64,000 nucleotides of DNA from Afifella pfennigii DSM 17143 (GCF_000688515.1 NZ_JHZK01000007.1:96791-160790), one strand, 5' to 3'. Shown: positions 18,811 through 27,985, numbered from the stretch's first letter. The notes: generated by a model not told the origin, from the letters alone. Translations and numbers: made by a program.

Positions 18811-18836
18811 GGGCCGTTCCCCGGGGCAAGGGGATG

Positions 18837-18863
18837 AAAGGGGCGGCTTCGGCCGCCCTTTTC
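18837..18863. terminator. Rho-independent terminator with TTCG loop, likely bidirectional
   Basis: AAAG, then stem GGGCGGC (18841-18847), loop TTCG, stem GCCGCCC (18852-18858), then TTTTC. An A-tract on one side and a T-tract on the other let it act for the LysM/M23 gene and for the convergent DUF815 gene. Its T-tract is also the start of the 16-bp tandem repeat. Confidence 0.85.
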
Positions 18864-18936
18864 GTGGCTGGGCCTTTTCGTGCCCGGGCCTTTTCGCGTC
18901 AGTGCCTTTTCGTGTCAGGCCGTTTTCGTGTCAGGC
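18857..18936. repeat. Five tandem 16-bp repeats between convergent genes
   Basis: Units start at 18857, 18873, 18889, 18905 and 18921 with exact 16-bp spacing. Consensus is CCTTTTCGTGTCAGGC; units 4 and 5 differ at one base, and units 1-3 diverge in the last six or seven bases. The array starts in the terminator T-tract, and its last unit contains the stop codon of the minus-strand ATPase gene (18931-18933). Confidence 0.93.
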
Positions 18937-19839
18937 AAGCCGCTTGCCGACGCGCCCGGCGAGATCCTGAATGAACTGCCAGGCGACGCGGCCCGAACGC
19001 GCGCCCCGGGTCGTCGCCCATTCCAGCGCCTCGGGTCGCCATTCGGCCTCCGGCACGCCGAGCGAGAAGTGCTCCACATAGGCGCGCACCATGGCGAGAT
19101 AATCGTCCTGGTCGCAATGGTGGAAGCCGAGCCAGAGGCCGAAACGGTCCGACAGGGACACCTTCTCCTGCACCGCCTCGGACGGATTGATGGCGGTGGA
19201 GCGCTCGTTCTCGATCATGTCGCGGGGCAGAAGATGCCGCCGGTTGGAGGTGGCGTAGAAGATGACGTTCTCCGGACGTCCCTCCACGCCGCCCTCAAGC
19301 GCGGCCTTCAACGATTTGTAGGACGTATCGTCCGCATCGAACGACAGATCGTCGCAGAAGAAGATGAAGCGCTCCGGCCGGGCGCGGATGAGATTCATCA
19401 GCGCCGGCAGGCTGGCGATATCCTCGCGGTGGATCTCCACGAGCTTCAAGGGCGTATCGGGATGCTCCGCCGCGACGGCGGCATGGGCCGATTTCACCAG
19501 CGAGGACTTGCCCATTCCGCGCGCGCCCCAGAGCAGGGCGTTGTTGGCGGCAAATCCCCGCGCGAAGCGACGGGTGTTGTCGAGGAGCGTGTGGCGGGAG
19601 CGTTCGATGCCCTGCAAGAGCTCGATTTGAAGGCGATTGACCTTCTTCACCGGCTGAAGGCGCGGCGGATCCGGCTCCCACACGAAGGCTTCGGCCGCGT
19701 CAAGGTCGAGCGGCGGGGGGGCAGGCGGCGCCAGGCCCTCCAACGCGCCGGCGATGCGTTCCAGGAGCGGGCGGATTTTTTTCGTTGCGTTCTTCGACAC
19801 GAGGTTCTGGCCTTTCCCAAGAGCTCGTGCCGGTAGCAT
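18931..19839 (-). CDS. DUF815-family AAA-type ATPase
   Basis: A 302-residue P-loop ATPase of the DUF815 family, common in alphaproteobacteria and of unknown function. Walker A is WGARGMGKSSLVKS at about residue 105, Walker B FIFFCDDLSFD at about 160, followed by a sensor-like FYATSNRRHLLPRDM and a C-terminal RSGRVAWQFIQDL. The N-terminal 75 residues are helical and variable. An in-frame GTG about 14 codons into the frame is an alternative start. The stop is inside the 16-bp tandem repeat. It is divergent from yajC, a neighbourhood kept in many Hyphomicrobiales. Confidence 0.85.
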   Translation of the reverse strand: MLPARALGKGQNLVSKNATKKIRPLLERIAGALEGLAPPAPPPLDLDAAEAFVWEPDPPRLQPVKKVNRLQIELLQGIERSRHTLLDNTRRFARGFAANNALLWGARGMGKSSLVKSAHAAVAAEHPDTPLKLVEIHREDIASLPALMNLIRARPERFIFFCDDLSFDADDTSYKSLKAALEGGVEGRPENVIFYATSNRRHLLPRDMIENERSTAINPSEAVQEKVSLSDRFGLWLGFHHCDQDDYLAMVRAYVEHFSLGVPEAEWRPEALEWATTRGARSGRVAWQFIQDLAGRVGKRLA

Positions 19840-19974
19840 GGGCGCGCCCGTCGCGGAAGCGCCTCCCCAGGAGGAAGGTTAGGTGGCCAGGGCGGTTGCA
19901 AAGGGGCGCGCCACAGCTATAGTCCGCGCCGATTTGGGCCCCTGTGGCCCTCACACACGAATTCCGAGGCCTTC

Positions 19975-20310
19975 ATGTTCATCACTCCGGCCTATGCCCA
20001 GGGCGCAGGCGCCGGCGGCAGCGAAATGCTGATTTCGCTGCTGCCCTTTATCCTGATCTTTGTGATCATGTATTTCCTCATCATCCGGCCGCAGCGCCAG
20101 CAGGCGAAGAAGCGCGAGGAAATGCTGAAAGCCATCCGCCGCGGCGATACCGTCGTCACCGGCGGCGGCCTCATCGCCAAGGTCACCAAGGTGGTGGACG
20201 ACAACGAGCTGGAGCTACAGATTGCCGACGGCGTCAAGGTGAGGGCACAAAGAGGGCTCATCTATGACGTTCGCAGCAAGGCGGAGCCGGTGAGCGGCTC
20301 TGCCTCGTAA
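19975..20310 (+). CDS. yajC: Preprotein translocase subunit YajC
   Basis: A 111-residue single-pass membrane protein that associates with SecDF. It has a membrane helix at about 20-40 (ISLLPFILIFVIMYFLIIRP), then RPQRQQAKKREEMLKAIRRGD and TVVTGGGLIAKVTKV, both typical of YajC. Length is normal. secD follows after 27 bp, giving the standard yajC-secD-secF unit. Confidence 0.95.
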   Translation: MFITPAYAQGAGAGGSEMLISLLPFILIFVIMYFLIIRPQRQQAKKREEMLKAIRRGDTVVTGGGLIAKVTKVVDDNELELQIADGVKVRAQRGLIYDVRSKAEPVSGSAS

Positions 20311-20337
20311 GCCGGCAATTCCGGGACCATCCTTTTC

Positions 20338-21942
20338 ATGCTCTATTTTCCGCGCTGGCAGATAGCTCTCGTAGCTCTCATCGTCCTGGCCGGCATCGTC
20401 ATCGCTGTGCCGAACCTGTTCTCGGCACCGACGGTACAGTCCTGGCCGTCCTTCCTGCCCAAGCGACAGATCGTGCTTGGCCTCGATTTGCGGGGCGGGG
20501 CGCATCTGCTCTTGCAGGTGGAGCGCGATTCCCTCGTCAAGGATCGGGTGGAGACGCTGACGGACGATGTGCGCCAGATCCTGCGCGAGGAGCGCATCGG
20601 CTACCGCAATCTGCGCGCCCGCGGCGAAAGCGTCTCCTTCACGCTGCGCGATCCGGCCGACGCGGAACGCGTGCGCGAGCTTCTGGAGCCGCTGACGCAG
20701 CCTATCCAGTCGGGCCTCTTCGGACAGGGGGCGGTCAGCGAGGTCGACATCGCGCGCAGCGGCGACAGCTTCGTGCTGGAGCTGCGGGAAGCCGGTATCG
20801 AGGAACGCATGCGCTCGGCCGTGGAGCAGAGCCTGTCGGTCCTGGGGCGGCGCGTCAACGCGCTCGGCACCACCGAGCCGACCATTCAGCGCGAAGGGAC
20901 CGACCGCATCCTGGTGCAGGTGCCGGGGCTGGAGGATACCCGACGGCTGAAGGATATCCTCGGCCAGACGGCGCGCATGACCTTCCATCTGGAATGCCCG
21001 GAGGGCGACATCATCTCCGCGCAGCAGAGCCGCCCGCCGGCCGGCTGCGAGATCGCCGAGCCGGTCGACCCGAATGACGGGCCGATCCTGATCGAATCGC
21101 GTGCCAGGCTTTCCGGTGACGATCTCGTCGACGCGCAGCCGGCCTTCGACCAGCAGACCAACACGCCGATCGTCACCTTCCGCTTCAATTCGCGCGGCGG
21201 CTCCGTCTTCGGCCAGCTCACGCAGGAGAATGTCGGCCGGCGCTTCGCCGTCGTGCTCGACGACAAGGTGATCACGGCCCCGGTGATCCGCACGCCCATC
21301 CTCGGCGGCTCGGGGCAGATCGAAGGCAATTTCACCGTGGAGAGCGCGCAGAACCTCGCCGTGCTGTTGCGCGCCGGCGCCTTGCCGGCGGACCTCACCA
21401 TCGTGGAGGAACGCACCGTCGGGCCGAGCCTCGGGCGCGATTCCATCGCCGCGGGCGAGACGGCCGCGCTGATCGGCACGGTCGCTGTCGTCCTGTTCAT
21501 GTTCCTGGTCTACGGGCTGTTCGGGCTCTTCGCCAATATCGCCCTCATCGCCAATATCGTGCTGTTATTCGCGCTGCTGACCATCCTGCAAGCGACGCTC
21601 ACCTTGCCCGGTATCGCCGGCATTGTGCTCACCGTCGGTATGGCGGTCGACGCCAATGTGCTGATCTTCGAGCGCATACGCGAGGAGGCACGGCAGGGCC
21701 GCTCGGCCATCAACGCCATCGAAGCAGGCTTCAGCCGGGCGCTCGGCACCATCCTCGACGCCAACATCACCACGCTGATCGCCGCCTTCGCGCTGTTCGC
21801 GCTCGGCTCCGGCCCGATCCGCGGCTTCGCGGTCACCCTGGCGCTCGGTATCCTGACGACGATGTTCACCGCCTTCATGCTGACCCGCCTCATCGTCGCC
21901 TTGTGGGTACGCAGCCAGCGCCCCAAGACCGTGCCGATCTGA
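20338..21942 (+). CDS. secD: Protein translocase subunit SecD
   Basis: A 534-residue RND-type membrane protein that uses the proton gradient to help pull exported proteins across the inner membrane. An N-terminal helix is followed by GLDLRGGAHLLLQV, a large periplasmic P1 region (SLSVLGRRVNALGTTEP; DRILVQVPGLED), and five C-terminal helices with GMAVDANVLIFERIREE, the SecD-specific motif carrying the Asp needed for proton movement. Length is normal. There is no strong ribosome site before the ATG at 20338. secF follows after 8 bp. Confidence 0.96.
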   Translation: MLYFPRWQIALVALIVLAGIVIAVPNLFSAPTVQSWPSFLPKRQIVLGLDLRGGAHLLLQVERDSLVKDRVETLTDDVRQILREERIGYRNLRARGESVSFTLRDPADAERVRELLEPLTQPIQSGLFGQGAVSEVDIARSGDSFVLELREAGIEERMRSAVEQSLSVLGRRVNALGTTEPTIQREGTDRILVQVPGLEDTRRLKDILGQTARMTFHLECPEGDIISAQQSRPPAGCEIAEPVDPNDGPILIESRARLSGDDLVDAQPAFDQQTNTPIVTFRFNSRGGSVFGQLTQENVGRRFAVVLDDKVITAPVIRTPILGGSGQIEGNFTVESAQNLAVLLRAGALPADLTIVEERTVGPSLGRDSIAAGETAALIGTVAVVLFMFLVYGLFGLFANIALIANIVLLFALLTILQATLTLPGIAGIVLTVGMAVDANVLIFERIREEARQGRSAINAIEAGFSRALGTILDANITTLIAAFALFALGSGPIRGFAVTLALGILTTMFTAFMLTRLIVALWVRSQRPKTVPI

Positions 21943-21950
21943 GACCCGCC

Positions 21951-22889
21951 ATGCCGATACGCCTCATCCCCGACGACACCAATATCGCGTTCATGAAATA
22001 TGCGCGCTGGGCCCTCCCGGCGTCGCTGGTGGCGATGGTCGCCTCCATCCTGCTGTTCTTTGCCGTCGGGCTTAATCTCGGAATCGACTTCAAAGGCGGC
22101 ACGCTCATCGAGGTCCAGAGCAAGGCCGATGTGGCCGATCTTGCGGAAATCCGCAGCCGGCTCGCACCGCTCGGGCTCGGCGATGTGGAGGTGCAGGGCT
22201 TCGGCACGCCGAACGACGTGCTCATCCGCATCGTGGCCCAGCCGGGCGGCGACGAGGCGCAGCAGGAGGCCGTGCGCAAGGTCCAGGACGTGATCGGCCT
22301 GGACGAATATACCTATCGACGCGTGGAAGTGGTGGGGCCGCGCGTCTCCAGTGAATTGGCGCAGACCGGCACGATCGCCGTCCTGGTGACGCTGGTGGGC
22401 GTCCTCTTCTACATCTGGTTCCGCTTTGAGTGGCAGTTCGCCGTCGGCGCCATCGCCTCGCTGCTGCACGACGTTATCCTGACCATCGGCTTCTTCGCCG
22501 TCACACAGCTGGAGTTCAACCTTTCCTCCATCGCTGCGATCTTGACCATTGTCGGGTACTCGCTGAACGATACGGTGGTGGTGTTCGACCGGGTGCGCGA
22601 GAATTTGCGCAAGTACAAGCAGATGGTGATCGGCAATCTCATCGACATGTCGATCAATCAGATGCTGTCGCGCACGCTGCTCACCTCGGTGACGACGCTG
22701 ATCGCTCTCTTCGCCCTGTTCTTCTTCGGCGGGGCGGTGATCCGCTCCTTCACCGCTGCGATGATCTGGGGCGTGTTCATCGGCACTTATTCCTCCATCT
22801 TCATCGCCGCTCCGGTGCTTATCCGCCTCAATCTGCGCCCCGACAGCGTCGCCAAGCCGGCCGCCTCGGGCGAGAGCACGGCGGGCTGA
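21951..22889 (+). CDS. secF: Protein translocase subunit SecF
   Basis: A 312-residue partner of SecD. The N-terminal LNLGIDFKGGTLIEV, the helices after residue 135, and YSLNDTVVVFDRVRENLRK (the SecF version of the D-x-x-V/I-x-F-x-R motif) are diagnostic, as is MSINQMLSRTLLTSVTTL. I start at the ATG at 21951, 8 bp after secD; the longer open frame overlaps secD. The stop shares TGATG with the next gene's start, so the complex I factor homologue is coupled to secF. Confidence 0.96.
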   Translation: MPIRLIPDDTNIAFMKYARWALPASLVAMVASILLFFAVGLNLGIDFKGGTLIEVQSKADVADLAEIRSRLAPLGLGDVEVQGFGTPNDVLIRIVAQPGGDEAQQEAVRKVQDVIGLDEYTYRRVEVVGPRVSSELAQTGTIAVLVTLVGVLFYIWFRFEWQFAVGAIASLLHDVILTIGFFAVTQLEFNLSSIAAILTIVGYSLNDTVVVFDRVRENLRKYKQMVIGNLIDMSINQMLSRTLLTSVTTLIALFALFFFGGAVIRSFTAAMIWGVFIGTYSSIFIAAPVLIRLNLRPDSVAKPAASGESTAG

Positions 22890-23302
22890 TGGCGCCGCCG
22901 AAGGCGGAGGGGCAGGCGGTTTCGCAAGGCGGTCGCTATCCCGGCCGGGCGGCCATCGACGCCTATGGCAATGGCGGCTTCCGCTTCGCCGAGATGTCGC
23001 ATCGCGGCTCCATCCTCCTGTTGCCGAGCGCCATCCTCGCCTGGCCGGTGATGCGCCCGGAGGAGATCACGCTCGCCGCGTTCGACGCGGTGCTGGCGGA
23101 GGCTAGGGCCATCGACGTCCTGCTGGTTGGTACGGGGACGAGCGCCGTGCCGCTGGCACCGGAACTCCGCCGGGCATTGGAGCGCGCCGAGTTGTGGCCG
23201 GAGGTGATGCCGACCGGGCCGGCGGCGCGCACGTTCAACATCCTCCTTTCGGAAGACCGGGCCGTCGCCGCGGCGCTCATCGCCGTCGACGACGCCTACT
23301 AG
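22889..23302 (+). CDS. MTH938-domain protein, bacterial homologue of NDUFAF3
   Basis: A 137-residue protein with the small MTH938/DUF498 fold. The conserved stretch IDAYGNGGFRFAEMSHRGSILLLP, then VLLVGTGTSAVPLAPELR and a C-terminal PTGPAARTFNILLSEDRAVAAALIA, is typical. The human homologue NDUFAF3 is a complex I assembly factor. The bacterial protein has no settled function, and its linkage to secDF has been noted before. Its start overlaps the secF stop by one base. The next gene is an NDUFAF6-type protein, which supports a joint role in membrane-complex assembly. Confidence 0.85.
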   Translation: MAPPKAEGQAVSQGGRYPGRAAIDAYGNGGFRFAEMSHRGSILLLPSAILAWPVMRPEEITLAAFDAVLAEARAIDVLLVGTGTSAVPLAPELRRALERAELWPEVMPTGPAARTFNILLSEDRAVAAALIAVDDAY

Positions 23303-23319
23303 CACCGCAAGCTCGGAAG

Positions 23320-24162
23320 ATGACCGAGCCTGACCCAAACCTTGCCGAGACCGTCAAAGCGCGCGACCTGCCGCGCTATTACGCGACGCTGTTCGCGCCG
23401 GCCGCGCGGCGCGACGACCTCATGGCGCTCTATGCCTTCGCGGCGGAGGCGGAGAAGGTGGCCGAGCTCGTCAGCGAGCCGGCGCTCGGCGAGATCCGCC
23501 TGACCTGGTGGCGCGATGCGCTCGGCGCCGCGCTCGCCGGCGAGAAAAGCGGCGTGCCCATCATCGACCGGCTGGCGCCGGCGCTCGCGGCGCGGCGTCT
23601 TTCCGGCGAGGCGCTGGCGGCGCTCACCGAAGCGCGTCAGGCCGATCTCTACGCCGATCCGCCGGAAGATTTCCCCGAGCTGGAAGGACGCCTCGGGGAG
23701 ACCCAGTCGAGCCTCTTCCAACTCGCCGGTCTGCTTCTGGAGGGCGAGGCGGCAAGCCTTTCGGAGGCGGCGGGCCATGCCGGCATCGCCTACGGCATCG
23801 CCATCGGCCTTTGGCGCTTCGCCCAAGAGCGGGCGAGGGGGCGGCTCATTCTCCCGCTTCAGGTGCTGAAAGAGGCTGGTCTCGACGCGGAGACGGCCTA
23901 CGCGGCGGAGCCCGCGCGCCTCGCCGAGCCGCTGGCCGCGACCGCCGCCTTCGCGCAAGGGCATCAGCAGAAGGCGGTGAGGGCGCTCGCCGGCGTCAAG
24001 GGGGATGCCCGCGCCGCCTTCCTGCCGCTGGCGGCCGCCGCGCCGATGCTGCACCGTCTCCGGCGCCATCCGGCCCGGTTCGTGGCGGGCGCGCCGCGCA
24101 CGCCGGCCCTGACGATGCTCAGCCGCATCGCGCTCGCCGCCGCAAGGGGCGGGCCGCGCTGA
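23320..24162 (+). CDS. Squalene/phytoene-synthase-like protein without catalytic Asp motifs (NDUFAF6 type)
   Basis: A 280-residue protein of the squalene/phytoene synthase fold. It keeps the family's LYAFAAEAEKVAEL, LTWWRDAL, AGIAYGIAIGLWRF and ILPLQVLKEAGLD segments. The two Asp-rich motifs that bind Mg-diphosphate are absent: the first reads AEAEKVAEL where DDxxD is expected, and the second region reads GETQSSLF. Human NDUFAF6, a complex I assembly factor, shows the same loss, so I regard this as non-catalytic and in that group. It lies 17 bp after the NDUFAF3 homologue and converges with trmFO with a 10-bp gap. An isoprenoid enzyme is the less likely alternative. Confidence 0.8.
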   Translation: MTEPDPNLAETVKARDLPRYYATLFAPAARRDDLMALYAFAAEAEKVAELVSEPALGEIRLTWWRDALGAALAGEKSGVPIIDRLAPALAARRLSGEALAALTEARQADLYADPPEDFPELEGRLGETQSSLFQLAGLLLEGEAASLSEAAGHAGIAYGIAIGLWRFAQERARGRLILPLQVLKEAGLDAETAYAAEPARLAEPLAATAAFAQGHQQKAVRALAGVKGDARAAFLPLAAAAPMLHRLRRHPARFVAGAPRTPALTMLSRIALAAARGGPR

Positions 24163-24172
24163 AGCTGCGTCT

Positions 24173-25567
24173 TCAGGCCGCTTGCCTGAGCTCGTTCTTC
24201 TCCAGCCAGGCGGCGAAATCGGCGAGCGCGCGCGCCGCCAGCGCCCGCTTGCGGGCAAGGCCGCGCTCCTTGCCCTTCATGCGGCTACCGTCTTCGCGCT
24301 GCTGCGGCGCCTCGATTTCCGGGAAAAGGCCGAAATTGACGTTCATCGGCTGAAAATCCGCGTCGGGATCAACGAGGCTTCGCCCGGTGATATGCGCCAG
24401 AAGGGCGCCATGGGCGCTGGTCTCGGGCGGCGAGGCGAGCGGGGCGCCAAGCGCCTCGGCGGCGGCGAAACGCCCGGCGATGAGGCCGATCGCCGCCGAT
24501 TCCACATAGCCCTCGCAGCCGGTGATCTGACCGGCGAAGCGGATATGCGGCGCCCCCTTCATCCTGAGACGCTCGTCGAGAATCTTCGGCGAGCGCAGGA
24601 AGGTGTTGCGATGAATGCCGCCGAGGCGGGCGAATTCGGCGCTCTCCAGCCCCGGAATCAAGCGAAAGGCCTTCACCTGCTCGCCGTATTTCATCTTGGT
24701 CTGGAAGCCGACCATGTTGAAGAGCGTGCCCTGGCGGTTGTCCTGGCGAAGCTGGACGACGGCGTAGGGCTTTTCCTCCGGGCGGTGGCGGTTGGTGAGG
24801 CCGACCGGCTTCATCGGGCCGTAGCGCAGCGTCTGGCGCCCGCGGCTCGCCATCACCTCGATGGGCAGGCAGCCCTCGAAATAGGGCGTGTCCTTCTCCC
24901 AATCCCGGAAATCGGCGGTCTCGGCGGCAAGGAGCGCGTCGATGAAGGCCTCGTAGGTCTCGTGCGAGAGCGGGCAGTTGAGATAGGCGGCGGCATCGCC
25001 GCCGGGGCCTGGTTTGTCGTAGCGCGACTGGAACCAGGCGACGTTCATGTCGATGCTGTCGCGATGGACGATGGGCGCGATGGCGTCGAAGAAGGCAAGC
25101 TCGTCCTCCCCCGTGGCGGTTCGGATGGCGGCCGAAAGCGCGTCGCTGGTCAAGGGCCCGGTGGCGACGACGAGGCTTTCATCGGCGGCGGGCAGGGCGG
25201 TCAGCTCGGCCCGCTCCACCTCGATCAGCGGATGGGCGAGGATCGCCTCGCCGACGCTGGCGGAGAAGGCGTCGCGGTCGACGGCGAGCGCCGAACCCGC
25301 CGGAAGCTGATGTCGGTCGGCGGAGCGCATGATCAGCGAGCCGGCGAGCCGCATCTCCTGATGCAGGACGCCGACGGCATTGGCGCCGGCATCGTCGGAG
25401 CGGAAGGAATTGGAGCAGACGAGCTCGGCGAGCCCGTCGGTCTTGTGGACGGGCGTGGCAACGCCCGGCCGCATCTCCATGAGGATAACGGGAACGCCGG
25501 CGGAGGCGATCTGCCAGGCGGCCTCCGAGCCGGCGAGGCCGCCGCCGACGACGCGGACCGGCTTCAT
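24173..25567 (-). CDS. trmFO: Folate/FAD-dependent tRNA m5U54 methyltransferase TrmFO
   Basis: A 464-residue flavoprotein that makes 5-methyluridine at position 54 of tRNA using methylene-tetrahydrofolate. The N-terminal FAD site is [67 protein letters not shown] and [18 protein letters not shown] are all family hallmarks. I start at [10 protein letters not shown] (25567), where homology begins. The frame is open for 47 more codons upstream, but these run into the 5' end of the divergent CDF gene. Confidence 0.95.
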   Translation of the reverse strand: MKPVRVVGGGLAGSEAAWQIASAGVPVILMEMRPGVATPVHKTDGLAELVCSNSFRSDDAGANAVGVLHQEMRLAGSLIMRSADRHQLPAGSALAVDRDAFSASVGEAILAHPLIEVERAELTALPAADESLVVATGPLTSDALSAAIRTATGEDELAFFDAIAPIVHRDSIDMNVAWFQSRYDKPGPGGDAAAYLNCPLSHETYEAFIDALLAAETADFRDWEKDTPYFEGCLPIEVMASRGRQTLRYGPMKPVGLTNRHRPEEKPYAVVQLRQDNRQGTLFNMVGFQTKMKYGEQVKAFRLIPGLESAEFARLGGIHRNTFLRSPKILDERLRMKGAPHIRFAGQITGCEGYVESAAIGLIAGRFAAAEALGAPLASPPETSAHGALLAHITGRSLVDPDADFQPMNVNFGLFPEIEAPQQREDGSRMKGKERGLARKRALAARALADFAAWLEKNELRQAA

Positions 25568-25652
25568 AGGTCGGTCTTTCGATTGAATGGGGGAATGCAA
25601 CGCTTCATGGCCGTAAATGTTGACGCTGGGACCTGCGACCGCAAGGGGCGAG

Positions 25653-26642
25653 ATGGCGGGCCACAACAAAAGCGGGGCGGTTATGGCGGCAGGCACGAAA
25701 AGGGTCATCTACGCGGCGCTGGTCGGGAACTTCCTCATCGCCGTGACCAAATTCGCGGCAGCGAGCTATACCGGCTCCTCCGCCATGCTGTCGGAAGGCA
25801 TCCATTCGCTGGTGGATACGGGCAATCAGGGGCTTCTGCTTCACGGCATGCGGCGCGCCCGCCGGCCGGCCGACAAGCACCATCCTTTCGGCTACGGGGC
25901 GGAGGTGTATTTCTGGGCCTTCGTCGTCGCCATCCTGATCTTCGCCGTCGGCGCCGGCGTGTCGATCTACGAGGGGGTTCTGAAAATTCTTGATCCGCAC
26001 GAGATCGAAAGCCCCTATGTCAACTACATCGTCCTGGCGCTGGCGATGGTCTTTGAGGGCGTTGCCTGGGTCATCGCCTATCGCGAGTTCCAGGCGAGCC
26101 GCAACGGCCGCGGCTTCGTCGCCGCCATCCGCCAATCGAAGGATCCTACCGTCTTCACCGTCCTGTTCGAGGACACGGCGGCGATGCTCGGCCTTATCGT
26201 CGCGCTCATCGGCGTTTATCTCGCCACGGCGCTCCAGCTTCCCTGGCTCGACGGTGCCGCCTCGATCGGCATCGGCCTCATCCTGGCGGCGACGGCGGTG
26301 CTCCTGGCCATCGAGACGAAGGGCCTGCTCATCGGCGAGGCGGCCGATCCGCAGGTGGTGCGCGACATTCGGGCAATCGTGGAGGCGACCCCGACGGTCG
26401 ACGCGCTCAACGAGATCCGCACGCTGCATCGCGGTCCTTCCGATATCCTCTTGGCGATCTCCGTCGACTTTGAAGACAACCTCACCGCCGGCAAGGTTGA
26501 GGAGGCGATCCAGCGTCTGGAAGTGGCGATCAAGGAGCGCTTTCCAGCGGTGCGCCGCCTGTTCATCGAGGTGCAGTCGGCAGGGGATCACCGGGCGATG
26601 CAAGCCGCAGAAGCGATGCAGGCGGCGAAGACCCGGGCCTGA
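25653..26642 (+). CDS. Cation diffusion facilitator family transporter
   Basis: A 329-residue inner-membrane divalent-metal/proton antiporter. Six helices span about residues 15-205. Metal-site residues appear as [15 protein letters not shown] in helix 2 (the family has H/D-x3-D) and [14 protein letters not shown] in helix 5. [13 protein letters not shown] is also typical. The C-terminal cytoplasmic domain is short. AAGGGG lies six bases before the ATG at 25653, so I prefer it to the ATG at 25617. Likely substrates are zinc, iron or manganese; the sequence does not decide. It is divergent from trmFO. Confidence 0.9.
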   Translation: MAGHNKSGAVMAAGTKRVIYAALVGNFLIAVTKFAAASYTGSSAMLSEGIHSLVDTGNQGLLLHGMRRARRPADKHHPFGYGAEVYFWAFVVAILIFAVGAGVSIYEGVLKILDPHEIESPYVNYIVLALAMVFEGVAWVIAYREFQASRNGRGFVAAIRQSKDPTVFTVLFEDTAAMLGLIVALIGVYLATALQLPWLDGAASIGIGLILAATAVLLAIETKGLLIGEAADPQVVRDIRAIVEATPTVDALNEIRTLHRGPSDILLAISVDFEDNLTAGKVEEAIQRLEVAIKERFPAVRRLFIEVQSAGDHRAMQAAEAMQAAKTRA

Positions 26643-26691
26643 CGCCTTGGCGCGGTCGGCGCTGCGGCATAACGGCAAGGCTTCTTTGGAA

Positions 26692-26705
26692 TTGATATAA
26701 ATCAA
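26692..26705. promoter_or_regulatory. FNR/FixK-type operator upstream of the peroxidase gene
   Basis: TTGATATAAATCAA: both half-sites match the FNR/FixK/Anr consensus TTGAT-N4-ATCAA perfectly. Its centre lies about 170 bp before the peroxidase ATG at 26868. No clear -10 box is seen at the class II spacing, so the transcription start is unknown. Confidence 0.82.
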
Positions 26706-26867
26706 ATCCGGTGTTGAAACGAGTCTCCTAGGCTCTCGTGCGCGACCTTTGAGATAACGGGGCTGGGCGCGGGGAACCGAAGAGCATCGATGGAGGAGGA
26801 TCGTCTGGTCGCCGATCCGAATCGTTGCCGTCCTTTTCGCCGATGCCTCTGGAAAATGGAGTGCATA

Positions 26868-27926
26868 ATGAACCGCTTGCTGGTCTCGCTCCTGATGGCA
26901 GCCGGGCTTGGCACGGCTGCGCAGGCTGCCGATGACGAGTTGATGAACCGGGCGAAGGAGCTGTTCGAGCCCATTCCGACGATGGTGCAGGCGCCGGACG
27001 GCAACGCCATCACCCGCGAGAAGGTCGAGCTCGGCAAGATGCTCTACTTCGATCCGCGGCTGTCATCGAGCCAGATCCTGAGCTGTAATACCTGCCACAA
27101 TCTGGGGCTTGCCGGCACCGACCTGCAGCGGACCTCCGTCGGCCATGGCTGGCAGCGCGGCCCGCGCAACGCCCCCACGGTGTTCAACGCCGTGTTCAAC
27201 ATCGCCCAGTTCTGGGATGGGCGCGCGGAAGACCTGAAGGCGCAGGCTGTCGGGCCGATCCAGGCGGCCGTGGAGATGAACGCAACGCCTGATCATGTCG
27301 TCAAGGTCCTGAACAGCATGCAGGAATACAAGGACCGCTTTGCGCTCGCCTTCCCGGGCGAGGAGGATCCGATCCAGCTTGGCAATGTCGGCAAGGCCAT
27401 CGAGGCCTTCGAGGTAACGCTCGTCACGCCGGCCTCGCCGTTCGATCAGTTCCTGGAGGGCAACGCCAACGCGCTCAACGAGAAGGAGCGCGAGGGGCTC
27501 GCCCTGTTCATCGACAAGGGCTGCGCGGTCTGCCATGCGGGCGTCAATGTCGGCGGCCAGGCCTACTTCCCCTTCGGCGTCATGGAACGTCCGGGCGCCG
27601 ATATCCTGCCGCCGGACGACAAGGGCCGCTTCGCAGTGACGAAGACCGCCTCCGACGAGTACGTCTTCCGGGCCGGCTCGCTGCGCAACATCGCGCTGAC
27701 GGCGCCCTACTTCCACAGCGGTCAGGTGTGGAGCCTGCGCCAGGCTGTGGAGGTCATGGCGACGTCGCAGCTCGGCACCGAGCTGACCGAGACCGAGGTC
27801 GACGCCATGGTCGCCTTTCTGCACACGCTGACCGGCGAGCAGCCGCAGGTGGAGTATCCGCTCTTGCCGCCGAGCACCGACACGACGCCTCTGCCCGAGC
27901 TGATGGTGCCCGGCCAGGATGGCTGA
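26868..27926 (+). CDS. Di-haem cytochrome c peroxidase
   Basis: A 352-residue periplasmic peroxidase that reduces hydrogen peroxide with electrons from cytochrome c or a cupredoxin. A signal peptide (residues 1-20, ending AAQA) is followed by two c-type haem sites: CNTCH at 73-77 and CAVCH at 219-223. WDGRAEDLKAQAVGPIQAAVEM and LRNIALTAPYFHSGQV (near 295, a conserved loop with a candidate haem-ligand region) are typical of the CCP/MauG family. Start at 26868 is set by the signal peptide. A perfect FNR/FixK box upstream implies induction at low oxygen, as known for ccp genes in Paracoccus, Rhodobacter and E. coli. A terminator follows. Confidence 0.93.
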   Translation: MNRLLVSLLMAAGLGTAAQAADDELMNRAKELFEPIPTMVQAPDGNAITREKVELGKMLYFDPRLSSSQILSCNTCHNLGLAGTDLQRTSVGHGWQRGPRNAPTVFNAVFNIAQFWDGRAEDLKAQAVGPIQAAVEMNATPDHVVKVLNSMQEYKDRFALAFPGEEDPIQLGNVGKAIEAFEVTLVTPASPFDQFLEGNANALNEKEREGLALFIDKGCAVCHAGVNVGGQAYFPFGVMERPGADILPPDDKGRFAVTKTASDEYVFRAGSLRNIALTAPYFHSGQVWSLRQAVEVMATSQLGTELTETEVDAMVAFLHTLTGEQPQVEYPLLPPSTDTTPLPELMVPGQDG

Positions 27927-27954
27927 GCGCTAAAGGGCGCAAGACGATGCCAAG

Positions 27955-27985
27955 AGGGGCCGCCGCGCGCGGCCCCTTTCCTTTG
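27955..27985 (+). terminator. Rho-independent terminator after the peroxidase gene
   Basis: Stem AGGGGCCG (27955-27962), seven-base loop CCGCGCG, stem CGGCCCCT (27970-27977), followed by TTCCTTTG. The stem is perfect over eight pairs; the T-tract is interrupted. It closes a one-gene unit. Confidence 0.75.

Noticed and set aside
23320..24162. Reading the squalene-synthase-like gene as a hopanoid or carotenoid enzyme
   Set aside because: Both Asp-rich catalytic motifs are missing and no hpn or crt genes are near; the NDUFAF6-type reading fits better.
24182..25993. A 603-codon plus-strand frame antisense to trmFO
   Set aside because: It is a shadow of trmFO with repetitive Gly/Arg/Ala composition and no domain; trmFO carries all family signatures.
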